Notes: generated by a model not told the origin, from the letters alone. A DNA stretch of 64,000 bases from Kineothrix sp. MB12-C1 (GCF_030863805.1 NZ_CP132957.1:558001-622000); one strand, 5' to 3'; numbered from the stretch's first letter, positions 43,265 through 53,293 are shown. Translations and numbers: made by a program.

Positions 43265-44203
43265 TTATGATTCGAACTCACAGCCTTTGATTCTCTCATA
43301 TTCTTCCATCGTAATTTCCAACACAGTTCCATGCTTGAATCCATACGGAAAGGAAAATTGAGCATCCGCACGCTTAAAAACACCTTTGGAAATATCCTCG
43401 CACAAAAAAGGAACATACCCCTGTCCTTTTCCCGGAACCCCATAATAATCGAACATCAGGCACCATCTGCCATCTTCCAGACGAAACGCCGTAGGCGCTT
43501 CATACACTCCTGCCTGCAGCTTACTCATTTCTTCATCAAATGCATCCATCCTCTCAAAAGGACCTGTAGGACTTGTACTCTTTAGTAAGATAATGGTAGC
43601 GGGATTCTCCTCACTTTTCACAAATAAATAGTAAATGCCACTTTCCTCCACCATGCAGGAATCTATAACACCGCTATCCTCCTTGCGATACAAAAGCTCC
43701 GGAGCCGAAAATTCTTCAAAAGTCTTCGTCCTCGTATAATAAATCGCTTTTTCTCCATAGTTATTACATTCATGAGGAGAAGACCAGTGCAAAATATAAT
43801 CGCCGTTTTCTTTATCCCGAATAATATCCGGCGCCCAACGACATCCGAATTCAGCACCGCCCAGTGTAATCATCTTCTGCCATGACCAATGAATCAGATC
43901 CTGTGATTCCCACATAACAAGCTCTCTGCTGCCATTCCTGCCAATCTCATCCCAAGAATTATGATACTGATTAGGCATTCCATAAGCTAAACTTAAATCC
44001 GTCGCAACGATACGGAATTTCCCATCTTCTGTCCTTACGATTGTGAAGTCTCTCACTCCCTTGTCACCTTCATAACTCCAAAGTACCGGATTACCTCCAT
44101 TTACCTCTTTCCAATGAAACCCATCCTTACTTAATCCAAAATATACCTGCTCCCCATCCGGTGTCTTCTTCTCTTTAAAATGTACGAACAAATATGCTTT
44201 CAT
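43265..44203 (-). CDS. GH43-like glycosidase
   Basis: A 312-residue five-bladed propeller enzyme. GVRDFTIVRTEDGKF carries the first RDF Asp, CRWAPDIIRDKENGDYILHW the second blade motif, and VYEAPTAFRLEDGRW the putative acid Glu. No signal peptide, so it acts in the cytoplasm on short oligosaccharides, presumably arabinosides or xylosides. It stands alone between the alpha/beta hydrolase gene and the ACT gene. Confidence 0.8.
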   Translation of the reverse strand: MKAYLFVHFKEKKTPDGEQVYFGLSKDGFHWKEVNGGNPVLWSYEGDKGVRDFTIVRTEDGKFRIVATDLSLAYGMPNQYHNSWDEIGRNGSRELVMWESQDLIHWSWQKMITLGGAEFGCRWAPDIIRDKENGDYILHWSSPHECNNYGEKAIYYTRTKTFEEFSAPELLYRKEDSGVIDSCMVEESGIYYLFVKSEENPATIILLKSTSPTGPFERMDAFDEEMSKLQAGVYEAPTAFRLEDGRWCLMFDYYGVPGKGQGYVPFLCEDISKGVFKRADAQFSFPYGFKHGTVLEITMEEYERIKGCEFES

Positions 44204-44298
44204 CTAACTTCTCCTTTTACCATAAATTCTCAATTAATCAATTGTGAAACTCACCATTTTTCATAATTTCATACAATCTTTCTTATATTAAATACTAT

Positions 44299-45156
44299 TT
44301 ACCATAGTTTTCCATCAAGGTAATGTCTTAAAGCATCTGCAAACTCTTCTGGGCGCTCCTTCTGAGGCCAATGTTTACATCCTTCCATTAAATATATCTC
44401 ACAATCAGGAATTCTTCTGCTTGCATTAAGAGCATCTTTCAACGGAACTGCTTTGTCGAGCGTACCATGTATAAGCAGTGTAGGTAATTTTATTTCTTCA
44501 AGCCGTCCGGCCAAGTCTGTGATAAGTCCTGTTGGTGTTATCTCACTTCTCTGAAATGAGATAAAAGGTTTATCCGCACCGGGCTGTAACATAGTCTTAT
44601 GTATCTGCGAAACCAAATCATCCGTTACCTTCGATTTATCACCGAACAAGTTATATTCCAGCGATAACCTGGCAATGGATGGGGATTTGTTCGTCCATGT
44701 ATATAAATTGTCATTTATTTTAGAATGAACAAACCAATGAGTAAGACGGTGCCACGGTAATTTATCGAATACTCCCCAAGCATCGACCGGCACAAGAACC
44801 TTAATGAGTTCCGGATAAGTTAATGCCATATGTAAGCATATACCTCCGCCTAATGATAACCCTGTCAAGATAACAGGCCCTCCGAATTCTTCGATAATAC
44901 CCTTTACAATTTCCGTATAAAAAGATAATGTGTATTCACCATCTATTCGGTCGCTTTCTCCATATCCCGGCAAATCAGGCGCAATAACCCGATATTGATC
45001 CGACAATAATGGAATCACCTCAGCCCAGGAAAGCATTGCGGAATCCACACCTGCGCCATGCAATAACACGATAGTATCATCACCGCCACCTGCACAATAA
45101 CAGGTAATGCCTACTCCATTTATAGTTACATGCTTCTTTTCCATTTGGTCATTCAT
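44299..45156 (-). CDS. Alpha/beta hydrolase
   Basis: A 285-residue hydrolase: oxyanion strand VLLHGAG, nucleophile elbow GLSLGGG (Ser), acid Asp in HGTLDKAVP and His in GCKHWPQ. Cap helix region around 130-200. Substrate unknown; an esterase or C-C hydrolase. Preceded by the structured region at 45184. Confidence 0.9.
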   Translation of the reverse strand: MNDQMEKKHVTINGVGITCYCAGGGDDTIVLLHGAGVDSAMLSWAEVIPLLSDQYRVIAPDLPGYGESDRIDGEYTLSFYTEIVKGIIEEFGGPVILTGLSLGGGICLHMALTYPELIKVLVPVDAWGVFDKLPWHRLTHWFVHSKINDNLYTWTNKSPSIARLSLEYNLFGDKSKVTDDLVSQIHKTMLQPGADKPFISFQRSEITPTGLITDLAGRLEEIKLPTLLIHGTLDKAVPLKDALNASRRIPDCEIYLMEGCKHWPQKERPEEFADALRHYLDGKLW

Positions 45157-45183
45157 TCACATCACCTCCGCAATTATTTTCCT

Positions 45184-45300
45184 AAGAACAAAAGTGTGCT
45201 TCGCCCACTCTCGCAATTAAAACTTTTAGCCGCACAGCTTTTGTTCCGCGCGCGTAGCTGCGCATCAATCGGTTCTTTAATAGGAGCACTTTCCTAATTA
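45184..45300. repeat. Long inverted repeats downstream of an ABC operon
   Basis: GAACAAAAG (45187) pairs with CTTTTGTTC (45239); after it GTTCTTTAAT and ATTAAAGAAC form another stem. These stems follow the terminator at 45312-45342 of the upstream operon and could be part of a repeated foldback family or a small RNA. Confidence 0.4.
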
Positions 45301-45311
45301 AAGAACAAAAA

Positions 45312-45342
45312 ACGGTATAATCACCTATAATGATTATACCGT
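45312..45342 (-). terminator. Terminator of the ABC importer operon
   Basis: ACGGTATAATCA and TGATTATACCGT form a 12-base-pair stem and are followed on the minus strand by TTTTTTG. Confidence 0.85.
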
Positions 45343-45383
45343 CATCATACCAAAACTTCCAGAGAGATTTCATGATTATTTTG

Positions 45384-46178
45384 TTAAGCGAGAATTGCCT
45401 TATCATTGGCGAATTCCTCACCGGAAACGAGCTCAAACTGATGCATTAAATCTGCCACTGTAAGCTTCTTCTTTTCTTCTCCTGAAATATTTAAGATTAC
45501 TCTTCCGTCGTGCATCATAATTAAACGATTGCCATGAGCAATAGCATCTTTCATATTATGCGTCACCATAAGCGCCGTCAAATGATTCTCCTCGATAATC
45601 TGATCGGTTACACGGAGCACCTTTTCCGCTGTCTTAGGGTCGAGTGCCGCTGTATGCTCATCCAAAAGAAGTAAATTCGGCTGCTGTAAAGTTGCCATAA
45701 GCAAAGTCAACGCCTGACGCTGCCCACCCGATAGCAGACCGACTTTCGAAGTCATACGATCCTCAAGTCCTAAGTCGAGAATCTTTAGAAGCTCTCTATA
45801 TCTTTCTTTCTCTTTTCTCGTAATTCCCCATCCTAGCTTTCTGCTCTTTCCTCTGCGGGCCGCTAACGCAAGATTCTCCTGAATCTCCATGCTGGCAGCA
45901 GTTCCTGTCATAGGGTCTTGAAACACACGACCGAGAAAGCCTGCTCTCTTATGCTCAGGCAAACCGGTAATATTCTGTCCGTTTAATAAAATCGCACCTC
46001 TATCTACAGGCCATACTCCTGCAATCGCATTCAATGTGGTGGATTTCCCCGCACCATTTCCTCCGATAATCGTACAGAAATCGCCTTTATCCAAATGAAG
46101 ATCCACCCCGTTTAGAGCTGCTTTTTCATTAATGGTACCGAGGTTAAAGGTCTTATGAATATCTACAATATTTAACAT
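45384..46178 (-). CDS. ABC importer ATPase (TrpXYZ-like system)
   Basis: A 264-residue ATPase: Walker A GGNGAGKST, signature LLSGGQRQAL, Walker B LLLLDEHTAAL (Glu replaced by the position before His; the usual D-E is present as DEH), H-loop THN. Sits after the permease by three bases. Together with the next two genes it forms a YcjN/TrpX-type importer. Confidence 0.9.
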   Translation of the reverse strand: MLNIVDIHKTFNLGTINEKAALNGVDLHLDKGDFCTIIGGNGAGKSTTLNAIAGVWPVDRGAILLNGQNITGLPEHKRAGFLGRVFQDPMTGTAASMEIQENLALAARRGKSRKLGWGITRKEKERYRELLKILDLGLEDRMTSKVGLLSGGQRQALTLLMATLQQPNLLLLDEHTAALDPKTAEKVLRVTDQIIEENHLTALMVTHNMKDAIAHGNRLIMMHDGRVILNISGEEKKKLTVADLMHQFELVSGEEFANDKAILA

Positions 46179-46181
46179 CTG

Positions 46182-47150
46182 CTATTCCTCCTTATCCTTC
46201 CTGGCCTCAAGTGCTGACAGAGACGCTTTGGCAGTACGGGCAAAGGAATTCTTGCGCTTGCCCTGCAAATAAGGAACTGCCAGGAAAACAGCTACGATAA
46301 TTGCTGTAAATAGCTTTAAATCGTTGGAATTTAATTTCAGCCAAAGCACGATACCTACAACGACATAATAAATAATTCCACCCATAATGACAAATATGAG
46401 ACGCGCCGCAAAATTCAAGCGCTTTCTCAAAATACTTTCACCGAATACTTCACCGATAATAACCGCTGCAAGACCGATAACAATAGCACCGCGTCCCATA
46501 TTAATATCCGCGAATCCCTGATACTGTGCCATCAAACCGCCTGCCAGTCCCACAAGACCGTTTGACAATGCGAGGGCCACTACCTTCGTGAAATTAATAT
46601 TGATGCCGTTCGCCATACTCATGGCTGGATTACAGCCGGTAGCCCTTATGGAACTTCCCTGTTCCGTTCCGAAATACCAATATAACAGCGCTATTAAAGC
46701 CGCTGCAATCAAACCGCCGATTAAAATAGACTTTGGGATATTCATTAAGGAAACGAGCAGTTTGTATTTCTGAGCACTTAATGCCATATTAGCAGCCATT
46801 CCCATGATATGTAGATTCACTGAATACAACGCAATCTGCGTTAAAATTCCTGAAAGAATCGGTGGAATGCCAAGAACGGTATGAAGCATTCCAGTTGCAA
46901 GTCCTGCCAAAACCCCTGCTATCACTGCAATAAGCAGAGCTGCGGGAATCGGAACACCTGCCAAAGTTAACATAACGGTGACTGCTCCTCCTGTCGCAAA
47001 GGAACCGTCCACCGTCAAATCTGCAAAATCTAATAAACGAAACGTAATGTAAACGCCTAGCGCCATAATCCCCCAAATAATACCTTGTGCCACACTTCCA
47101 GGAAGGGCATTCAACAGATTCAAGGGATTAAGAGTAGCAAAGTAACTCAT
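46182..47150 (-). CDS. ABC importer permease (BPD_transp_2 type)
   Basis: A 322-residue membrane protein with about eight helices, of the branched-chain amino-acid/ribose permease fold. The motif ANGININFTKVVALALSNGLVGLAGG is typical of the group. Starts 107 bases after the binding-protein gene, the gap holding a strong hairpin. Confidence 0.9.
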   Translation of the reverse strand: MSYFATLNPLNLLNALPGSVAQGIIWGIMALGVYITFRLLDFADLTVDGSFATGGAVTVMLTLAGVPIPAALLIAVIAGVLAGLATGMLHTVLGIPPILSGILTQIALYSVNLHIMGMAANMALSAQKYKLLVSLMNIPKSILIGGLIAAALIALLYWYFGTEQGSSIRATGCNPAMSMANGININFTKVVALALSNGLVGLAGGLMAQYQGFADINMGRGAIVIGLAAVIIGEVFGESILRKRLNFAARLIFVIMGGIIYYVVVGIVLWLKLNSNDLKLFTAIIVAVFLAVPYLQGKRKNSFARTAKASLSALEARKDKEE

Positions 47151-47168
47151 TGTTATCCTCCTTACAAA

Positions 47169-47201
47169 GAAAGGGGTGTCTTATAGTCAGGCACCCCTTT
47201 C
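47169..47201 (-). terminator. Intra-operon hairpin after the binding-protein gene
   Basis: GAAAGGGGTG and CACCCCTTTC form a perfect 10-base-pair stem followed by TTTGT. As at 35470, it lies between binding-protein gene and permease gene. Confidence 0.75.
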
Positions 47202-47257
47202 AGTACTTTCATAATCATTTTGAAATTAATTTTCATTCTATCTTAATGTGATTTCCA

Positions 47258-48286
47258 TTACTCTACTTCGATTGCAGTATAGCTTTCGGGAATCTCAACG
47301 CCCAACTGCTGCGCACGATCTGCCATATACTTATATGTAATATTAGGAGAATACTGAACTTCCATGGCGGATACATCTGCACCGTTTACTAATACTTCAT
47401 AAGCCATTTCGCCGGTCGCATATCCCAAGTCATAGTAACTAATGGATAATGTAGCTACTCCACAACCTCTACAGATGCCTTCTTCTCCGGTTACAATCGG
47501 AATACCTGCCGGTTCTGCTATGTTGTTGATAGCTTCTGTACAGGATGCAGCAGTATTATCTGTGGGGATGAAGAGTATATCGCTGTTCGCGCAAGCGTTC
47601 TGTGTCACCGCAGCCACATCGTTTGAATCTGCAAAAGTGTATTCTGTACAGTTATATCCCATCTCCGTCAAATATCCTTGAATGGTTGCGGATTGATATT
47701 TGGAGTTCGGTTCTGCTGAGCAGTAAAGAATACCGATATTTTTCACATCAGGGAACAGTTCCTGAATCATCTCTGCCTGCTTATCAAGAGGCGCAAGATC
47801 AGCCGTACCCGATACATTCATTCCTGTTACACCGTTCCAATCATCGATGTCGAGTGCTGTCGCATAATCTGTAACAGAAGTGCCAAGAATCGGAATACTA
47901 TTCGTTGCCGATGCTGCCGCCTGCAATGCCGATGTCGCGTTCGTCATAATTAAGTCGTACTGGCTAGCTACGAACTGGTTCGCAATCGTTGCACAAGTAG
48001 CGGAATCACCTGCCGCATTCTGCTCATCGAATACAACCTGAGCCCCCAGCTTCTCAGTCAATGCGTCTTTAAATCCTTGAGTTGCAGCATCTAAAGCTTC
48101 GTGTTGTACTAATTGGCTAATACCTATCTGATATACTTCACCATCCGCTGCCTGCTCCTGAGCCGCATCTTCCGCCGGAGCCTGTTCGCTTCCGCTCCCT
48201 GCCGTGCTTGCAGCACTTCCGCTTCCACAAGCTACAAAGCTTGCCATAATAAATATAGACAATGTAAGTACAAGTAATTTCTTCAT
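47258..48286 (-). CDS. ABC substrate-binding lipoprotein (ABC_sub_bind/TrpX family)
   Basis: A 342-residue lipoprotein: MKKLLVLTLSIFIMASFVAC with lipobox V-A-C, Gly/Ser linker, then the ABC_sub_bind fold (YQIGISQLVQHEALDAATQG, GTSVTDYATALDIDDWNGVTG split at family positions, NIGILYCSAEPNS). The group includes predicted tryptophan and other importers; no T-box leader is present, so the ligand is open. A TTGACT-N16-TATAAT promoter lies upstream. Confidence 0.9.
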   Translation of the reverse strand: MKKLLVLTLSIFIMASFVACGSGSAASTAGSGSEQAPAEDAAQEQAADGEVYQIGISQLVQHEALDAATQGFKDALTEKLGAQVVFDEQNAAGDSATCATIANQFVASQYDLIMTNATSALQAAASATNSIPILGTSVTDYATALDIDDWNGVTGMNVSGTADLAPLDKQAEMIQELFPDVKNIGILYCSAEPNSKYQSATIQGYLTEMGYNCTEYTFADSNDVAAVTQNACANSDILFIPTDNTAASCTEAINNIAEPAGIPIVTGEEGICRGCGVATLSISYYDLGYATGEMAYEVLVNGADVSAMEVQYSPNITYKYMADRAQQLGVEIPESYTAIEVE

Positions 48287-48351
48287 AAACCTTCCTCCTC
48301 AAAATTAAATTAGCTGGTTTAACACATCAATGCGCTAAACTGCATGAGTGT

Positions 48352-48379
48352 ATTATAGCATTTCTATTGAGAAAGTCAA
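48352..48379 (-). promoter_or_regulatory. Promoter of the ABC importer operon
   Basis: On the minus strand TTGACT (48379-48374) and TATAAT (48357-48352) are 16 bases apart. A GTTTA/TAAAC hairpin lies in the short leader. Confidence 0.7.
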
Positions 48380-48452
48380 CTATTTTATAAATAAAGTTAA
48401 TTGAAAATAGGTCGATGCTAAGTACAACATAAGGGTATAATATCGCTAGAAT

Positions 48453-49352
48453 TCAAGCATGAGATATTAAAGGAAACATCTTTTTTTCCTCAGAAAATCT
48501 ACGTAACCCCTTTCCTTTCACGAATAATGTTGAATCTTCCTCCTTCAATACAGAAACCTCGAATCCATCCGTATACTCCGGAGTAAATCCCAACACAACT
48601 CTAGAAATCTTTTCGCCAAAAGACTGAATAACTTTCTCCATCTCCACCCCGGCTGCAGAGAAAATTCCATGCAACAAGAGCGTACCACCTTCACTTTCTG
48701 CCACCACATAGGTATCTATCTCTTCTATATAATAAACGCAGTCTTTCAAAAAAGAAGTTAGATAGAACATGAGCAGATTATCATTATCCATGCAAAAGGC
48801 ACCTACTGCCTTATATGTTCTCAGCCTCTCCAGAAAATTATTATAATCCTCAGTGGAGTCCATAGGAATTTTACAAGCCGTTTGGTTGCCGGTTATCGAT
48901 ACTTTCTTAGTATATTGATATTCTAACGCTGCTTCAAAACCAAACATCGGATAGAAATTTAACACGGAATCATTACCGAATAAATAAATGCCCTCCGTTC
49001 GTGTTTCGTATTCTTCAAAGATTCTCTCCAGCAGTTCCCGGATAAGCCCTTTATTTCTGTATGCTTCCTCTGTCATAATCGTTCCTAACTGAATCAAATA
49101 TCTTTTTACAGAACCGGAGCCCTCTTGAAAATACATATGATTGACAGAAACATTTGCAACGACTTTATCTCCGTGTACTATAGAATACGGAATGTATTTC
49201 TCACTCCAGAACCCATTCCGGTACCATGGTTCAAAATCGATGCCAAATGTCTTTTTCGCCAATTCAAAAAAAGATTTTCTTAACTCTTCTCTTCCTTTAT
49301 AATCTGACACTATTTCATATTCATTGTTCTCTATTCTTATATAATTCTGCAT
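48453..49352 (-). CDS. GNAT acetyltransferase-like protein
   Basis: 299 residues from ATG 49352 (AAGGAAG upstream); a longer frame overlaps the next gene. Residues about 40-150 form a GNAT fold ([20 protein letters not shown] gives the R-x-x-G-x-A-type acetyl-CoA loop; [13 protein letters not shown] the C-terminal part). The rest resembles the second, degenerate half of large two-domain GNATs. Substrate unknown. Confidence 0.8.
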   Translation of the reverse strand: MQNYIRIENNEYEIVSDYKGREELRKSFFELAKKTFGIDFEPWYRNGFWSEKYIPYSIVHGDKVVANVSVNHMYFQEGSGSVKRYLIQLGTIMTEEAYRNKGLIRELLERIFEEYETRTEGIYLFGNDSVLNFYPMFGFEAALEYQYTKKVSITGNQTACKIPMDSTEDYNNFLERLRTYKAVGAFCMDNDNLLMFYLTSFLKDCVYYIEEIDTYVVAESEGGTLLLHGIFSAAGVEMEKVIQSFGEKISRVVLGFTPEYTDGFEVSVLKEEDSTLFVKGKGLRRFSEEKKMFPLISHA

Positions 49353-49872
49353 AATCTTCCTTTTCCATAATGTAAACACTGCTTCCCAGTTTCCCGCCAT
49401 CGTATTGGGTAAAGCCTTCGGGAACATCCAGCAAAAAACGAAATCCTAATTTTTCTATTACCCTCTTTGACTGCAAGTTAGTCGAAGAATGAGAAATCAT
49501 CAGTCTGTTTATCTTCAAATTTTCAAAAGCATAGGTAATAGCTGCCCGCGCCGCCTCCAGTATGATTTGCTGTCCCCAATATTCCTCCGACAGCACATAC
49601 CCCAGTTCAAGATCGTAAGGAATTCCTCGTCTCGCAGTTCGATGAAGTCCTACGGAACCTATGACCTTATTGTTATCCTTCCACTCTATTGCCCACACAT
49701 CATTATTATCCTGAAACATCCGTATAATCGTTTCCGATTCCTCCACACTTTCATGTGGCTTCCATCCCGCCATTGGTCCAACTTTCGATCCGGATGCGTA
49801 AGAATACATATCTGCAGCATCCAAAAGAGACCATTCTCTTAAAATCATTCGCTTCGTTTCTAATCGTTCCAT
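49321..49872 (-). CDS. RimJ/RimL-type N-acetyltransferase
   Basis: A 183-residue [23 protein letters not shown] at the start and [22 protein letters not shown] in the acetyl-CoA loop, where the common GxG/A is Q-Q-I. Overlaps the next gene start by 32 bases. Probably acts on a protein amine or a small molecule. Confidence 0.85.
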   Translation of the reverse strand: MERLETKRMILREWSLLDAADMYSYASGSKVGPMAGWKPHESVEESETIIRMFQDNNDVWAIEWKDNNKVIGSVGLHRTARRGIPYDLELGYVLSEEYWGQQIILEAARAAITYAFENLKINRLMISHSSTNLQSKRVIEKLGFRFLLDVPEGFTQYDGGKLGSSVYIMEKEDYAELYKNREQ

Positions 49873-49969
49873 AACAAATCCCCCTTGTTCTATGTAAAAT
49901 AATAAAGACTTTCCTGATATAGTAAAAAGACAAACACACTTTTAATTTATGTGATTGTCTTTTACTCTT

Positions 49970-51040
49970 CTATTGTAATAGTTCGGTTTCCGCGTATTCA
50001 GTATTTAATTTAATCCCCATTCCATTCTTAATATATGGTAGGTACTTTACATATACCGAATCCACATGACCAATTACATTTACCCTTTCATCCTGCGGTA
50101 AATCCTGCCTTGCTATTTCCATTTCCCCTTCATATCTTAAATACTTACTGTTAGAGATACAAATGCTTCCCTGCTTACGTTCAACACAGTTTTCCGGTTG
50201 AATTCTATTCTTTAACATACGTGACTCGGTAGAACGGAACACGAAGCTGCTAGAGTCAATGCGATCGTGATGAATCATATTAGAAATAAAATGATATTTT
50301 TCATTCAGTGTCGCTTTTATTTCTATCATATTCTGATTCAATACTTCTATATTCTTCCACGATTCTTTCGATATGTCAATATCCCCTATCATAACCATAT
50401 CACATTTTGCATCAAAATATAGTTCCAACATATTTAGCACAATATCATTCTTCGTAAGACGATGTTCCTCTACTGTAGGTAACCCCACAAACAATGGCCC
50501 TCTCATTGTCATATTTCCAGGCACAAAAGCCATCGTTTGAAGACCTTCCATCTTTAAGCTTTCATTTATCCCACGTACCCTTTCAATGGAAAGCCCCGTA
50601 TATTCTTTTGGATAATAATTGTGACAGGCAATGAATCTCGATAAATCAGCTTTAGCACTTTTCCACTCTTGTATCTCTTTTATAGTGACCGTAGAAGCGT
50701 TCACTACAATTTGAAATACCTTTGACAACCTCGCTATTTCTTCCGGTGAATATCCGTAGTCCAGCCTTATTGATGTAATTCCCCAGTTTTTTAATTCTTC
50801 TATCGTATTACAAGCCAGTTTTTTTACCGTCTCAGGGCTGGCGTCTGCAATCAGCTGTATTTCATACTCTTTACACTTTTCCAGAAGCCTTTTGGTCTCT
50901 ATTTCATAATTATCAACTTTTTCTTCCGGAATTTGTAAAGATGTAAATGCATAAGAAATCTTCGCCTCCTTTGCTTTCTTTAAGATTTCTATATTCATAT
51001 CCATGTTTGTGCCTAAATAAATGGAAATTCCTATTTTCAC
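49970..51040 (-). CDS. mupG: MupG-family 6-phospho-N-acetylmuramidase (DUF871)
   Basis: A 356-residue TIM-barrel protein of the former DUF871 family. MKIGISIYLGTNMDMNIEIL starts the barrel and RFIACHNYYPKEYTGLS is the family landmark. MupG of Staphylococcus cleaves MurNAc-6P-GlcNAc. It overlaps murQ by four bases, supporting the salvage assignment. Confidence 0.88.
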   Translation of the reverse strand: MKIGISIYLGTNMDMNIEILKKAKEAKISYAFTSLQIPEEKVDNYEIETKRLLEKCKEYEIQLIADASPETVKKLACNTIEELKNWGITSIRLDYGYSPEEIARLSKVFQIVVNASTVTIKEIQEWKSAKADLSRFIACHNYYPKEYTGLSIERVRGINESLKMEGLQTMAFVPGNMTMRGPLFVGLPTVEEHRLTKNDIVLNMLELYFDAKCDMVMIGDIDISKESWKNIEVLNQNMIEIKATLNEKYHFISNMIHHDRIDSSSFVFRSTESRMLKNRIQPENCVERKQGSICISNSKYLRYEGEMEIARQDLPQDERVNVIGHVDSVYVKYLPYIKNGMGIKLNTEYAETELLQ

Positions 51041-51942
51041 TCTTTATTCTCCCTTATTGCCTTACGGATACTTCCATGGGCGGACTTTAATATACTCATT
51101 GCTTCATCTGCAGGCTTATCCAATAGAAACATGGTTATTGCCAGTTTGGCACTCCCGTCTGCTTCTTTTAATAACCTCTTAGCAGTTTCTCTATCAGATG
51201 AAGTTGCGTTCATCACAATATTTTCCGTCCTGACTGCCAGTTTTTCATTAGTATTTTGCAAATCAACCATTAAATTTTCATATGCCTTTCCAATCTTAAC
51301 CATACTTCCTGTGGAAATCATATTCAGAATCATTTTTTGTGCGGTTCCCGCTTTTAATCTTGTAGAACCGGTCAATATCTCCGGACCGGTAACGGGTTCT
51401 ATTGCTATATCTGCCTCTTTTCCTATGATGGAATCTTTATTGCATGCTATAGCGGCTGTCTTACATCCTATACTTGATGCATATCTTAATCCATATAATA
51501 CATAAGGAGTCCTGCCGCTTGCGGACAATCCAATTACCATATCACTCGGCGATAGTCTATGTTCTTTTAAATCCGCTTCCGCAAGTGTTTTACTGTCCTC
51601 TGCTCCTTCTACCGCATGAAAAAGCGCTTCTCTTCCTCCTGCTATGATACCGGTCACCAATCCCTCTGACACCCCAAAGGTTGGCGGACATTCACTGGCG
51701 TCCAAAACTCCCAGACGCCCTGATGTTCCGGCACCAATATAAATCAGCCGTCCCTGCCCGCCGAGTGTTTCCGCAGCTATATCAATGGCATCCGCAATCT
51801 GTGGTATCACCGACCGGACCGCTTTTACCACATTTTCATCTTCTTTGTTTGCAGCCATAGCAATTTCCATAGAACTCATACTATCCAGATTCATTGTATC
51901 TATATTTCTTTTTTCTGTTGTATATATAGCCAAATTTATCAT
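51037..51942 (-). CDS. murQ: N-acetylmuramic acid 6-phosphate etherase
   Basis: A 301-residue SIS-domain enzyme that removes D-lactate from MurNAc-6P, giving GlcNAc-6P. GTSGRLGVLDASECPPTFG and GLSASGRTPYVL are diagnostic. Encoded between EIIA and MupG, with overlaps and gaps of only a few bases. Confidence 0.97.
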   Translation of the reverse strand: MINLAIYTTEKRNIDTMNLDSMSSMEIAMAANKEDENVVKAVRSVIPQIADAIDIAAETLGGQGRLIYIGAGTSGRLGVLDASECPPTFGVSEGLVTGIIAGGREALFHAVEGAEDSKTLAEADLKEHRLSPSDMVIGLSASGRTPYVLYGLRYASSIGCKTAAIACNKDSIIGKEADIAIEPVTGPEILTGSTRLKAGTAQKMILNMISTGSMVKIGKAYENLMVDLQNTNEKLAVRTENIVMNATSSDRETAKRLLKEADGSAKLAITMFLLDKPADEAMSILKSAHGSIRKAIRENKE

Positions 51943-51947
51943 TTCAT

Positions 51948-52286
51948 TTATACCTTTCCAATTATGCCTTTTTCTTGCAGAATCTTATATAATTCTATGA
52001 ATTCCTCTGCAAGAATTCCAAATGCTTCCGCACTCATTAATTGGTCTTCGGCATGCATCAAAAGCATTTGGTAACTTTCAACATCTAACTCTCCGGATGC
52101 TGATTTCTGTATCAATTCCATATGAACATGATGTCCTTCATTAAATTGAACTCTTCCGCACTTCATTAATTCATTTGATTTATCAATGTCTCCATGCCTA
52201 GCTTGTTCAATGGCTTCTATATAGCTGCTTCTGGCACTTCCGACATAAGAAATAATCTCAAATAGAATAGTTTCAAAGTTTTCCAT
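51948..52286 (-). CDS. PTS lactose/cellobiose-family IIA
   Basis: A 112-residue helical IIA of the lactose/cellobiose group: ILFEIISYVGSARSSYIEAIEQA and HVHMELIQ (phospho-His) followed by LMHAEDQLM. Five bases separate it from murQ. Confidence 0.93.
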   Translation of the reverse strand: MENFETILFEIISYVGSARSSYIEAIEQARHGDIDKSNELMKCGRVQFNEGHHVHMELIQKSASGELDVESYQMLLMHAEDQLMSAEAFGILAEEFIELYKILQEKGIIGKV

Positions 52287-52289
52287 CCT

Positions 52290-52592
52290 CTATTCCCCCA
52301 TAATCTGTCTGGCCTGCGTCAATGCACCTTTGCCGTCAATCATTCCATAGACCCGCATGTCTATTGCTTCAATTATTTTTTCAGGGTATTCCGCTTTCAG
52401 CTTATTAGACATATATTTTACCTGAGGTCCTAATAAAATAATATCTGCATCAGGAATTACTGCTGATGCATCCGCTATAGGATATGCATTTATATCACAT
52501 GAATAATTATCTGCTTTTGCAGCATCCCTCATTCGGGATACCAGCAGACTTGTCGACATTCCTGCCACACATACCAAAACAATCTTTTTCAT
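52290..52592 (-). CDS. PTS lactose/cellobiose-family IIB
   Basis: A 100-residue IIB: VLVCVAGMSTSLLVSRM contains the phosphorylated Cys (8) of the CxAGMSTSL loop. It passes phosphate from IIA to the incoming sugar at IIC. Confidence 0.95.
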   Translation of the reverse strand: MKKIVLVCVAGMSTSLLVSRMRDAAKADNYSCDINAYPIADASAVIPDADIILLGPQVKYMSNKLKAEYPEKIIEAIDMRVYGMIDGKGALTQARQIMGE

Positions 52593-52618
52593 ATTTCAAA
52601 CCTGCCTTTCTTTTTTCC

Positions 52619-53293
52619 TTACTCATTATCGATTAACGCTCCATGCATATATGCTTTTACAAGTCCATGGCCTCCTGCCTCAATCGCTCTTACCGTTGCC
52701 ATAGAATGATAATAGTCATAATATGGAACATCATTGACCTTACCATTAAAGATTTTATAATTCTGTAATCCCTCAAACCAGTTTTTCATCTTCGATTCAC
52801 TCAGACTCACATATACGGTTGGAGTAAATCCAGCCAAATCTTCACAATTCTCACCATAATAAAGCTGTATCGGATTTCCTTCAACATGAAGGATCCTTAC
52901 TGCTTGCGTTACTGCCTCATAAGTATAGTAGTGTCTGGGGTGCAATGTTCCGCGTGCATGAGTTATTACGCAATCTACTTTTTCTCTTCTTAAGTATTCC
53001 AATATTATTTTTGTAAATTCTTCCACCGCCGGTAATTCCGCCGATATATAATCCATGCTGAAGCTGTCACATCCCATAGCGGCCGCCGCACTTTTAATCT
53101 CATCGTTCAGCGCTTCCTCATATGCCTTCTTCTCTTCCTCCGTTGCTGTTGAATCTGTAAGGCGTCCTTTCGTTACATGTACAAATGTACAGGCAGCTCC
53201 CTGCTCAGCATATTTTATCATCATTGGCCCACCCATCAGTTCTGCATCCAATGGATGCGCACCGATGGAGACGATTCTATTGTATTTTGCCAT
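52619..53293 (-). CDS. PIG-L family protein lacking the usual catalytic Asp
   Basis: 224 residues from ATG 53293 (AGGAGG upstream). The LmbE/PIG-L fold is clear: VSIGAHPLDAELMGG at the start and HARGTLHPRHYYTYEA near 118. In active deacetylases the first motif reads HPDD, where the first Asp is the base and the second a zinc ligand; here it reads HPLD (Leu 15, Asp 16). The zinc ligands remain, the base does not. It sits in a cell-wall sugar operon, where deacetylation of an N-acetyl sugar would make sense, but the reaction is unproven. Confidence 0.85.
   Translation of the reverse strand: MAKYNRIVSIGAHPLDAELMGGPMMIKYAEQGAACTFVHVTKGRLTDSTATEEEKKAYEEALNDEIKSAAAAMGCDSFSMDYISAELPAVEEFTKIILEYLRREKVDCVITHARGTLHPRHYYTYEAVTQAVRILHVEGNPIQLYYGENCEDLAGFTPTVYVSLSESKMKNWFEGLQNYKIFNGKVNDVPYYDYYHSMATVRAIEAGGHGLVKAYMHGALIDNE

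Noticed and set aside
48287-48453. T-box or riboswitch before the TrpX-like importer
   Set aside because: The leader between promoter and start is only about 50 bases and holds one small hairpin; no T-box or specifier features fit.
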